The notes beneath the pieces were generated by a model. That model saw only the letters and a program-made list of their open reading frames with translations. It did no database searches and had not been told where the DNA came from. DNA of 22,746 nt from a virus: positions 1-22,746 of the IMG/VR virus record IMGVR_UViG_3300037184_000146. One strand, 5' to 3'. Shown here one piece after another: positions 14,190-20,984 of this stretch. Positions within the stretch are counted from its first letter, which is position 1. Every line of letters starts with the position of its first letter. The translations under genes were made by a program, and so were the position numbers.

Positions 14190-14464
14190 AAGTTGTAATT
14201 AATACCTGTTATGGAGGGTTTGAATTAAGCGATATGGCATGTTTGGAGTATTGTAAACGTAAAGGAATAGAAAAAATTCGAAGATATGATATTCCAAGAG
14301 ATGATCCGGACATTATAAATATTGTAGAAACAATGGGGGAAGCGTCGTGGGGAAAATATGCCAAATTAGAGATAATTGATATTCCAGACGGCATTGATTG
14401 GAAAATCGGAGAACATGCTGGTGAAGAGTGGGTCTATGAAAATCACCGCACGTGGAGAAATTAA
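14186..14464 (+). CDS. Conserved phage hypothetical protein (MKVVINTCYGGF type)
   Basis: The start ATG 14186 overlaps the upstream stop codon as ATGA; the in-frame ATG 12 nt earlier lies inside the previous gene. The protein begins MKVVINTCYGGFELSD and contains RDDPDIINIVETMG and a C-terminal IPDGIDWKIGEHAGEEWVYENHRTW. I know this pattern as a widespread but uncharacterised phage protein family. It is acidic and soluble. Confidence 0.75.
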   Translation: MKVVINTCYGGFELSDMACLEYCKRKGIEKIRRYDIPRDDPDIINIVETMGEASWGKYAKLEIIDIPDGIDWKIGEHAGEEWVYENHRTWRN

Positions 14465-14467
14465 TTT

Positions 14468-15247
14468 ATGAAACAATATAACGAAATAAAGCAGATAATA
14501 ACCGAACATTTCGGTATCACTTCATTAGAAACTTACAAAGTATGGTTAGCCAAGTGGCGTAGCGGTGAATGGAAACCTACCGAGGAAGACCTGATAATAT
14601 TGTCTCCAGATGTAGTCGATTGTTTCGATTTCTGGAATGTAGCTAATGATCTATTCGGAAATGACTGTGTGTGTAATGTTGCCGATGGAAATAAAGCACA
14701 TACCCAAATGGAGAGTAATAGAACAAATCTATTTATCGCCAGACAAACTGGACTACTTGCGCATATTGATTCGTACCGAGATTATAAACTCAACGTACTG
14801 GAACTTGGAGCGGGGTATGGATCGTTGAAAAATTATATTGAAGCAAACACACAATTCAGCTACACCGGATTCGATGTATTTCCAAAGATTCCTGAAATTC
14901 TTCCTACGGATAAAGCAGGAATGATTCCAGATGAATTTATTCAGAATAATATCGGAAAGTTTCAACTTATTACTGCTTCAAACGTACTCCAGCACCTTTC
15001 TACAAAACAAAAAGTTAATTTCTTCAATGCCGCTCATAAACTATTATCGGCAGGACAGGTATTGTCTTTCAACCTTAATGTATTTTCCTCACGGAGCACC
15101 AATAAGTACATGACGTTGTATGGACAGTTTATCGAGATGTTGACAAATGAAGAGATCGCTGGTCTAATAGACGGTAAATTTGGTCTGGTAACTTCAACCA
15201 CTCGGATGTATGATGGGTTAACTGGATTCACTTTCATCAAAGTATAA
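14468..15247 (+). CDS. SAM-dependent methyltransferase (class I)
   Basis: The 259-aa protein has a class I methyltransferase core: motif I VLELGAGYGSL (110-120) for SAM binding, an acidic strand-2 end (YTGFDVF), and FQLITASNVLQHLSTKQKVNFFNAAHKLLSAGQVLSFN resembling the post-motif region of small-molecule and sugar methyltransferases. The N-terminal 60-100 residues are helical and may form the substrate site. No DNA-methylase NPPY or DPPY motif is seen, so DNA adenine or cytosine N4 methylation is not supported. The acceptor is unknown; a sugar or other metabolite is plausible given the glycosyltransferases nearby. Confidence 0.8.
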   Translation: MKQYNEIKQIITEHFGITSLETYKVWLAKWRSGEWKPTEEDLIILSPDVVDCFDFWNVANDLFGNDCVCNVADGNKAHTQMESNRTNLFIARQTGLLAHIDSYRDYKLNVLELGAGYGSLKNYIEANTQFSYTGFDVFPKIPEILPTDKAGMIPDEFIQNNIGKFQLITASNVLQHLSTKQKVNFFNAAHKLLSAGQVLSFNLNVFSSRSTNKYMTLYGQFIEMLTNEEIAGLIDGKFGLVTSTTRMYDGLTGFTFIKV

Positions 15248-15248
15248 T

Positions 15249-15704
15249 ATGGCAAGAAAGGCAACCAGTCCATCGATTAAGGTTAAAGGTCTCTTCGATC
15301 ACGTAAATCATATTCGTGAGAAACAAGATCCCGGTTATATTGACGGACTATCCGATTCCGATTTGAAAAGTTGGAGTAATTACATGATCTGCCGGGTATT
15401 AAGTATGCAACCAGAATTGATCGAAGCCATGAATCAACTTCAAATATATTCATCGCTCAAACCAAGAGAGTTTTATCAACTGTTGATTGCTGTGGTCCCA
15501 TTGAGAAAAGTATATGTTCCGTACATCAAGAAGACCGGAAAGAAATGGTCCAAAGAATTAATATCTTTATTGGTTAAACATTTCCAAGATAGTGAACAAA
15601 ACATATTTGAGTATCTTGAAATAATGACGACACAAGAACTCAGGGATCTAGTTTCCAAATTCGGATTTACAGAAAAAGAAGTAGAAAAATTAATCGGAGA
15701 TTAA
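15249..15704 (+). CDS. Clamp-loader A subunit (T4 gp62-like)
   Basis: The 151-aa all-helical protein has the features I associate with the small clamp-loader subunit of T4-related phages: GLFDHVNHIREKQDPGYID, WSNYMICRVLSMQPELIEAMNQLQ, a central REFYQLLIAVVPLRKVYVPYIK, then KELISLLVKHFQ and a C-terminal LRDLVSKFGFTEKEVEKL. In T4, gp62 joins four gp44 ATPases to load the gp45 sliding clamp for the replicative polymerase. The gp44 and gp45 genes are not in this window. It starts 1 nt after the methyltransferase stop codon and ends 3 nt before the kinase gene. Confidence 0.7.
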   Translation: MARKATSPSIKVKGLFDHVNHIREKQDPGYIDGLSDSDLKSWSNYMICRVLSMQPELIEAMNQLQIYSSLKPREFYQLLIAVVPLRKVYVPYIKKTGKKWSKELISLLVKHFQDSEQNIFEYLEIMTTQELRDLVSKFGFTEKEVEKLIGD

Positions 15705-15707
15705 ATT

Positions 15708-16331
15708 ATGCAAGTAAAAAGAGTGATAGGATTATCAGGAGTAGCACGTGCGGGGAAAGATACTTTCTCTGCTATTTTAATTAAGAAATTGGAAGAACGA
15801 GGTCACGTGGTCAAACGGGTTGCCTTGGCCGACGCTCTTAAAGGCGACTGTGATAAGTTTTGTCGAGAGACATTGAAGATTTCGGCATATACTCAGGTTC
15901 CGGAAGAAAAGTTACTGATTCGTCCTTTGTTGGTCTGGTATGGAGATGCTCAACGTAAGCGAACGAACGGTCAGTATTGGATTAATCTTGCTCAGAAGAA
16001 GATTGATATTACCAATGCCGATTACTTCGTGGTTACAGACGTGCGGTACGATCACTACGAGAAGGACGAAGTATCATGGATTAAAGATGATTGTCATGGA
16101 TATCTTTGTCATATCAGTAAATGGACATTAAATGATGGTAAGATAGAGTTTGTTCCTCCTGCCAATGATCATGAAGCATTAAACGATCCGAAAGTGAAAG
16201 CTAAAGCGAATTATACTGTATCGTGGCCGGATGTTAGTACCGTTCTGAACGGAAAGTCGTTGTTAGAAGATCCAACTCTTAATGAATATGTCGAAGACTT
16301 TATTTTGAAGCAGGCCCAGTTTTTTGGATAA
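15708..16331 (+). CDS. Deoxynucleoside monophosphate kinase
   Basis: The 207-aa protein has an N-terminal P-loop, GLSGVARAGKDTF (8-20), of the nucleotide-kinase type, followed by the LID/substrate regions LLVWYGDAQRKRTNGQYWI and YFVVTDVRYDHYEKDEVSW. Phage dNMP kinases of the T4 gene 1 type share this layout and phosphorylate dNMPs, in T4 including a modified dCMP. It completes a replication and precursor set with the clamp-loader gene 3 nt upstream. Its 3' end overlaps the convergent gene by 32 nt. Confidence 0.75.
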   Translation: MQVKRVIGLSGVARAGKDTFSAILIKKLEERGHVVKRVALADALKGDCDKFCRETLKISAYTQVPEEKLLIRPLLVWYGDAQRKRTNGQYWINLAQKKIDITNADYFVVTDVRYDHYEKDEVSWIKDDCHGYLCHISKWTLNDGKIEFVPPANDHEALNDPKVKAKANYTVSWPDVSTVLNGKSLLEDPTLNEYVEDFILKQAQFFG

Positions 16332-16761
16332 AGTCCTCTGGATCATCGTCTTCGTCTATGTTATTGAAAGTTTCTTGTGTCAATCCAAGTTCTTTTACAA
16401 TTGCTCCAATTAGAAAACAATACCCTTTTTCGGATAGATTAGATTTTTTGAATCTGACAGATATATCTTTTGCTTGAGCGAGTATAGCTTGCATAATTTG
16501 TGTTTTGTGATTTGGATGAATGATTCCGGGAACGGGGTTCTTCTTATCATTGACGTTATAAACCATAGCTAGTTCTGAAGCTAATAATGTTTTATATTCA
16601 TCTTCGTCTTTCGCAACTTCTCTTATCAATTGTTTTAGTGCGTCGATATCTTTTTTTGCTATTACTTTTGTCACAGAAAAGTTTCTCAACACTCCTGTTT
16701 TTTGAAGGATATGAGAGTAAGATTCATCTGAACTTGATCCGGATGGTATAGATTCTTCCAT
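16300..16761 (-). CDS. Orphan protein in the receiver operon
   Basis: I use ATG 16761 (MEESIPSGSS, 153 aa). A GTG at 16776 gives five more residues and has a Shine-Dalgarno GGAG, but only 3 nt away. The protein is helical and charged (IAKKDIDALKQLIREVAKDEDEYKTLLASELAMVY), with a Leu/Gly-rich segment LSEKGYCFLIGAIVKELGL and an acidic tail EDDDPED. No family is recognised. It is the last of three co-directional minus-strand genes, so it may work with the receiver protein. Confidence 0.55.
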   Translation of the reverse strand: MEESIPSGSSSDESYSHILQKTGVLRNFSVTKVIAKKDIDALKQLIREVAKDEDEYKTLLASELAMVYNVNDKKNPVPGIIHPNHKTQIMQAILAQAKDISVRFKKSNLSEKGYCFLIGAIVKELGLTQETFNNIDEDDDPEDFIQKTGPASK

Positions 16762-16793
16762 ACCAATAATTATCACACTCTCCGTCGAATCGT

Positions 16794-17156
16794 TTACATC
16801 TTATTGATGACAGTTATGATTTCTTCCAGTGATTCGACGGTCTTATTATAAACTGAATGAATCACACCCTTATTTTTATAATGTAGAATCTGTTCTTTGA
16901 AATTATCGGGAAACCCGGAATATATTACAACATATACATTTATTTTTCGTTTGGTAATGTATTCGAGTACCTCAACACCATCGGAATCAGGAAATACCAT
17001 GTCTAATATAACAAGTCCGATGTCACCATGATCAAGAATTATTTTAGCAGTTTTTGGATCAGGGCAAATAACCAGATCATGTGGCGTATCTATAAAAATT
17101 CTCTTTGCTAACAGCGATATAAATTCGTCGTCTTCAACATACAATATTTTCACCAT
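16794..17156 (-). CDS. CheY-like single-domain response regulator
   Basis: The 120-aa protein is a complete receiver domain without an output domain. All phosphorylation residues are present: acidic pocket D9-D10 (YVEDDE), phosphoacceptor D52 (VILDMVFPDSDG), switch S80 (VVIYSGF) and K105 (VYNKTVES). Receivers take phosphate from histidine kinases, so it could compete with, buffer or redirect a host two-component or chemotaxis pathway. A strong ribosome site (GGAGGAG) lies just upstream. The spacing of 3 nt to ATG also allows the GTG at codon 2. The upstream membrane/coiled-coil gene ends 19 nt before it. Confidence 0.88.
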   Translation of the reverse strand: MVKILYVEDDEFISLLAKRIFIDTPHDLVICPDPKTAKIILDHGDIGLVILDMVFPDSDGVEVLEYITKRKINVYVVIYSGFPDNFKEQILHYKNKGVIHSVYNKTVESLEEIITVINKM

Positions 17157-17175
17157 TCTCCTCCGGAAAGTCTTT

Positions 17176-17679
17176 TCATTTTTCCTTATCCTTCAGGACT
17201 TGGATCTGAAAATCCTTTTTTATTAATTCCATATTCATGTCAGAGATTTTGGTCTCTTTCAAGATAATTTGTTGTTTTAAATCGGCGATGGCTGTTTGCA
17301 TCTCATCAATGAGTAGACTTTTTTCATTGATCGTTCTTTCTAATTTCTCTATTGTAGCTTTTGCTTGATCGAGGTCTTTTTTGATCTCTTCACGGAATTT
17401 ACTATTGGCTGTTACTAAGTCATTGAACTCTGATCTTGCAGTTTTTTTCTTTCCAACAAGATACGCCACAACTCCTGTTACAACGGCTGATATAGCTGAA
17501 GCGACGTATGGAATATAATCCGTTGAAGTTGTAACCACGATCTGTTTTGCTGCTTCTGAAATAGCTGGCGTGACATTAGGAATGGTGGTTGCTGCATCTG
17601 CTAAAAATGTTAGTAACATCATTGTAATAAATATAGTCAAAATAGTCGAATATGCATTTTTATCAGTTGACAAATACAA
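17176..17679 (-). CDS. Two-TM membrane protein with cytoplasmic coiled coil
   Basis: The 167-aa protein has a first hydrophobic segment (residues 11-28, STILTIFITMMLLTFLAD), a short Ser/Thr/Ala-rich loop, a second segment (56-76, IPYVASAISAVVTGVVAYLVG), a basic stop-transfer KKK, and a long coiled coil (about 85-165). This is the topology of a small sensor or adaptor without catalytic domains; a phage lysis or spanin-like role is an alternative. It leads the operon containing the CheY-like receiver. ATGs at codons 20-21 are alternative starts that would shorten the first membrane segment. Function not recognised. Confidence 0.6.
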   Translation of the reverse strand: MYLSTDKNAYSTILTIFITMMLLTFLADAATTIPNVTPAISEAAKQIVVTTSTDYIPYVASAISAVVTGVVAYLVGKKKTARSEFNDLVTANSKFREEIKKDLDQAKATIEKLERTINEKSLLIDEMQTAIADLKQQIILKETKISDMNMELIKKDFQIQVLKDKEK

Positions 17680-17695
17680 AATGTTGATCTATCGT
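17667..17695 (+). promoter_or_regulatory. Promoter of the Cas4-like nuclease gene
   Basis: TTGACA (17667-17672), 17-nt spacer, TATCGT (17690-17695). The predicted start (about 17702) is at the gene's third-codon ATG (17703), suggesting a leaderless mRNA. It overlaps the 5' end of the divergent membrane gene. Confidence 0.6.
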
Positions 17696-17696
17696 A

Positions 17697-18689
17697 ATGT
17701 ATATGGATGATAATATAAATAAACAGACGGTAGAACTAACGCAGATTGAAGAAACACCTATTCCATTTCCAATATCAGATAGTATTGTTCCACCAGAAAA
17801 GAAAAAAACAACGACTGTAAGTTACAGTCAATATTCAATGTGGCTTAAATGTCCGTTTCAGTGGAAGTTATCATACATGGACTACTTGGCTCCATATGAA
17901 GCATCATTGAATACTGCATTTGGAGACGGAATTCATCATGCTCTTCAAGTTTTTTTAACTACGCTTTATGGAAAGAGTGCCGTCGAAGCAGATTCACTTG
18001 ATCTAATGGCTTTATTTAGAGTTGGGTTCGACGAAGCATTAAAACGGGTCAAGAACCCGGATCTAACAGAGATAGAAGGGTTCTTGGAGGACGCTAAGGT
18101 AATGTTGACTCATGTAACCGGTCCTGCTGTTAGAAACAAACATTTTCCTTCTCGTATATATGAAGTAGTGGGTGTAGAGCTTCCACTCGAAATTCCAATT
18201 CGCGGAGGAAAGATTATATACAAAGGCTATCTTGATATTGTTCTCCGTGACAAGAAGACCAAGAAAATACTTATTTTAGATTTCAAGACTTCGACCTATG
18301 GCTGGAATAAGTATCAAAAGATGGATAGAACGAAACTTGACCAGTTGTTATTATATAAACGTTTTTATAATCAGGTGTATAACACGCCTATGTCAGATAT
18401 TAATATAGAATTCTTCATTATGAAGAGAAAGCTGTATGAAGATGTAGCATTTCCACAGCAAAGAATTCAACGCATAACACCACCTAGTGGTAAATTATGT
18501 ATAAGTGAGGTAGAAAAAACATTCTTGGAGTTCATCAACGAGTGCTTCACTCCGGAAGGTTCGTTTAATAGAGAACATCAATTTTTAAAGAATCCCGGAA
18601 AAGGAAAGAAATATTGTAAATATTGTCCGTTCGGGAAGATGATTGATCCAAAAACGGGCTCTCCTTACTGCGATCAAAAAGAAGGTTGA
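17697..18689 (+). CDS. PD-(D/E)XK nuclease, Cas4/RecB-like, with Fe-S-type cysteines
   Basis: The 330-aa protein begins its fold with TVSYSQYSMWLKCPFQWKLSY (C52). It then shows His80-81 (GDGIHHAL), D180 (KGYLDIVL), D195 and K197 (ILILDFKTST) and Q216 (KLDQLLLYK), the full PD-(D/E)XK set of the Cas4/RecB nuclease group. C307, C310 and C325 near the C-terminus with C52 match the four-Cys layout that holds an Fe-S cluster in Cas4 and AddB. It probably processes DNA ends during replication or recombination. There is no CRISPR locus here. ATG 17703 (MDDNINKQ) is an alternative start and better fits the promoter. Confidence 0.85.
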   Translation: MYMDDNINKQTVELTQIEETPIPFPISDSIVPPEKKKTTTVSYSQYSMWLKCPFQWKLSYMDYLAPYEASLNTAFGDGIHHALQVFLTTLYGKSAVEADSLDLMALFRVGFDEALKRVKNPDLTEIEGFLEDAKVMLTHVTGPAVRNKHFPSRIYEVVGVELPLEIPIRGGKIIYKGYLDIVLRDKKTKKILILDFKTSTYGWNKYQKMDRTKLDQLLLYKRFYNQVYNTPMSDINIEFFIMKRKLYEDVAFPQQRIQRITPPSGKLCISEVEKTFLEFINECFTPEGSFNREHQFLKNPGKGKKYCKYCPFGKMIDPKTGSPYCDQKEG

Positions 18690-18704
18690 TATAAAAAAGA
18701 TTTT

Positions 18705-18735
18705 TTGACGGATTTTCATTTTTGCTTCATATATA
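18705..18735 (+). promoter_or_regulatory. Possible promoter of the ribbon-helix-helix-like gene
   Basis: TTGACG (18705-18710) is followed by an AT-rich CATATATA stretch (18728-18735) offering several -10 choices at 17-19 nt. Two ATATAC copies follow and could be operator half-sites. Confidence 0.45.
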
Positions 18736-18762
18736 CAGATATACGAAATAAACAAGGAATAT

Positions 18763-18972
18763 ATGAAACTAAAGAGCAGCCACGAAACTGGGTTCACAAG
18801 CGTCCACATTTTCAAGGACAAATATGATTCGTTCAAACAACTGTCGATTCCGGCAGGAATGACTCTACAAAAGTTAGTCAACCGATGTGTTTATCTTTAT
18901 GCGAAAGATGAAGAATTTCGCAAAAGAATCAATCAAGTAAATGATCTACAAATAAGTGGTTCAGCATTTTAA
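18763..18972 (+). CDS. Ribbon-helix-helix-like small protein
   Basis: The 69-aa protein has a strand TSVHIF, then helix KDKYDSFKQLSI, a PAGMT turn and a second helix TLQKLVNRCVYLYAKDEEFRKRI. This matches the strand-helix-helix order of Arc/CopG-like DNA-binding proteins. A Shine-Dalgarno AAGGA lies just upstream. It may regulate its own operon, which has AT-rich repeats in the promoter, but no operator is proven. Confidence 0.65.
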   Translation: MKLKSSHETGFTSVHIFKDKYDSFKQLSIPAGMTLQKLVNRCVYLYAKDEEFRKRINQVNDLQISGSAF

Positions 18973-18982
18973 TTAATAACCT

Positions 18983-20470
18983 ATGAGAGAAGACTACATT
19001 CCACAAAATCAACGTAAAAAAATTCTGTTGTTATGCGACGATATTCGTATGCATTCTGGTATTGCCACGATGGCCAGAGAGTTTGTATCTGGCTTAGCAC
19101 ATAAGTATAACTGGGCACAGATTGCCGGTAGCACACAGCATCCAGAAAAGGGTAAGATACTGAATCTGGATAAGGCTACTACCGATATGACGGGAATTCC
19201 TGATCCATACGTTCGTCTATATCCTACCGATGGATATGGTAATCCCGATATTCTTCGAGAGGTCATGAATATTGAAAAACCAGATGCTATATTGCATTTT
19301 ACTGATCCACGTTTCTGGATATGGCTTTATCAAATCGAACGTGATCTTCGCCAAAAAATTCCAATCGGGTTTTATTCAATCTGGGATGATCTTCCATACC
19401 CAATGTATAATAGGGCGTTTTATGAATCATGTGACTGGATCGGTTGTATTAGTAAACAAACTAAAAACATTGTTGAATGTGTGTTGAATGATAAGCTTAA
19501 TAAACCAACTCAGGTAACATACGTTCCACATGGCATAAATGTAAAAAATTTCCGTCCGTTAACAACAGAACAGGAACTTAAGGATTTGGAGAAGGTAAAG
19601 AAAGAATGGCTCAAGGGCAAGGATTATAAGTTCATTCTCTATTACAACAGCCGAAACATTCGCAGAAAACAGACTTCTTCAATCTTACTTGCATGGAGAG
19701 TATTCTGTGATAATCTTTCCAAGGAAGAGGCTGATAAATGTGTTCTAATGCTACATACTCAGCCCATGGATGAAGCAGGAACAGACTTGCTTGCATGTAA
19801 AGAAGCGTTTTGTCCGAATAGCAATGTCATATTCAGTACCGACAAAGTATTGCCAGAACGAATGAATCAGTATTACAACATTGCCGATGTTACGATTCAT
19901 CTTTCCGATAATGAAGGTTTTGGTATCGCAACAGCTGAATCTATTACGGCTGGTACGCCAATTATCGTTTCTGTAACCGGCGGTTTGCAAGATCAGTGTG
20001 GATTCGTTGACGAAAACGGAAGTGAAACCGTATTTACTCCAGAATGGGGATCAAATAGCGACGGTCGATATAAAACTCATGGTAAATGGGTGACTCCTGT
20101 TTATCCTTCATCTCGTATGGTGCAGGGTAGTATTCCTACACCGTACATTCTTGCTGACTATGCTAAGTATGAAGATGCTGCGGAAGCAATTCTTTATTGG
20201 TACTTGATTGGCCGCGATAAACGAAAAGAATGTGGTCAAGCTGGGCGAGAATGGATCACAAGAGAAGGTGGACTCAACGCTGAGAATATGTGTAAGAAAA
20301 TGGCAGAGGGCTTAGACGGAATGATGACTAATTGGAAAGGTCGTGAACGATTCAATATTCATCGTCAGGATGAAGTGGTTAGTCATGCTATGCCCGGTGG
20401 TAATCTAGGATTGATTTTACCAAAATTCAATAGAGAAGAAGTGCTAAAAAAGTTCTCCAATACTCAATAA
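18983..20470 (+). CDS. GT-B glycosyltransferase (GT4-like), 495 aa
   Basis: Start MREDYIPQNQRKKILLLCDDIRMHSGIATMAREF has the N-terminal Rossmann strand and the GIAT(M)AREF helix of retaining GT-B enzymes. A central YVPHGINVKNFRP and the C-terminal donor-binding segment NEGFGIATAESITAGTPIIVS (about 309-330) with E-x7-E spacing identify the GT4-like group. It transfers a sugar from a nucleotide-sugar. The acceptor is unknown; candidates are phage DNA, virion proteins or host surface glycans. It is followed by small genes and a second GT-B gene, forming a glycosylation cluster. Confidence 0.85.
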   Translation: MREDYIPQNQRKKILLLCDDIRMHSGIATMAREFVSGLAHKYNWAQIAGSTQHPEKGKILNLDKATTDMTGIPDPYVRLYPTDGYGNPDILREVMNIEKPDAILHFTDPRFWIWLYQIERDLRQKIPIGFYSIWDDLPYPMYNRAFYESCDWIGCISKQTKNIVECVLNDKLNKPTQVTYVPHGINVKNFRPLTTEQELKDLEKVKKEWLKGKDYKFILYYNSRNIRRKQTSSILLAWRVFCDNLSKEEADKCVLMLHTQPMDEAGTDLLACKEAFCPNSNVIFSTDKVLPERMNQYYNIADVTIHLSDNEGFGIATAESITAGTPIIVSVTGGLQDQCGFVDENGSETVFTPEWGSNSDGRYKTHGKWVTPVYPSSRMVQGSIPTPYILADYAKYEDAAEAILYWYLIGRDKRKECGQAGREWITREGGLNAENMCKKMAEGLDGMMTNWKGRERFNIHRQDEVVSHAMPGGNLGLILPKFNREEVLKKFSNTQ

Positions 20471-20474
20471 TGAC

Positions 20475-20527
20475 TTGACTAATCGGAAAACTTCTTCATG
20501 ATGCAGGAAGATTACATGAGTAGTCAA
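20475..20527 (+). promoter_or_regulatory. Promoter with inverted repeat
   Basis: TTGACT (20475-20480), 16-nt spacer, CATGAT (20497-20502). TTGACTA (20475-20481), which includes the -35 box, is repeated inverted as TAGTCAA (20521-20527), with CTTC/GAAG (20491-20494/20507-20510) nested inside. It could act as an operator or leader hairpin. Confidence 0.45.
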
Positions 20528-20544
20528 AACCAATAAAAAAACAT

Positions 20545-20736
20545 ATGTCAAAAGCACTAACACGTGAAGAAGCAGAAGCAAAAGTATACGAGCTAACCAA
20601 GCGGTTGGCTGTTCTCAAACAAGATAAGAAGGCGGCAGCTGCCGATTATCGAGATCAATTGAAAGAAGTCGAGGATGAGATTAAGGGCATTCTTGAAGAG
20701 CAAGAGGAACAGAATACGGCAGGAACGAGTGAATAA
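20545..20736 (+). CDS. Small coiled-coil protein (63 aa)
   Basis: Almost the whole product is a charged helix (TREEAEAKVYELTKRLAVLKQDKKAAAADYRDQLKEVEDEIKGILEEQEEQ) with heptad-like hydrophobic positions. It probably oligomerises. No family is recognised. The next gene starts 2 nt later. Confidence 0.6.
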   Translation: MSKALTREEAEAKVYELTKRLAVLKQDKKAAAADYRDQLKEVEDEIKGILEEQEEQNTAGTSE

Positions 20737-20738
20737 AA

Positions 20739-20981
20739 ATGGAATTGAAGGGAACAAAAAGTGAAGTTTTAAAAGCTCTCAATGCAGAAATTCCTCTGCT
20801 TGAGAGCGTTCCCGTTCATCCAAAAATTGGGGATCGATGGATGATCTCTAAGAAGTCGTGGGAATGGCAGATTGATCATTTCGAAGATCCAAATATAGGG
20901 TTGGTGTGGTACACGGAATGTATAGTAGAAAAACCACTTGCATTAAAATGGCCAACAGTAGCAATTTGTATTGAAAATTAA
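20739..20981 (+). CDS. Orphan phage protein (80 aa)
   Basis: A small soluble protein rich in Trp and Pro (HPKIGDRWMISKKSWEWQIDHFEDPNIGLVWYTECIVEKPLALKWP), probably a beta fold. No family is recognised. It lies between a coiled-coil gene and a GT-B gene in one tight transcription unit, 3 nt before the latter. Confidence 0.6.
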   Translation: MELKGTKSEVLKALNAEIPLLESVPVHPKIGDRWMISKKSWEWQIDHFEDPNIGLVWYTECIVEKPLALKWPTVAICIEN

Positions 20982-20984
20982 AAT

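Noticed and set aside
17634-17650. ATAGTCAAAATAGT shared with 7568-7582 as a regulatory repeat
   Set aside because: The match is short and AT-rich, and at 17634 it is not followed by TTGAC on the plus strand in the same register.
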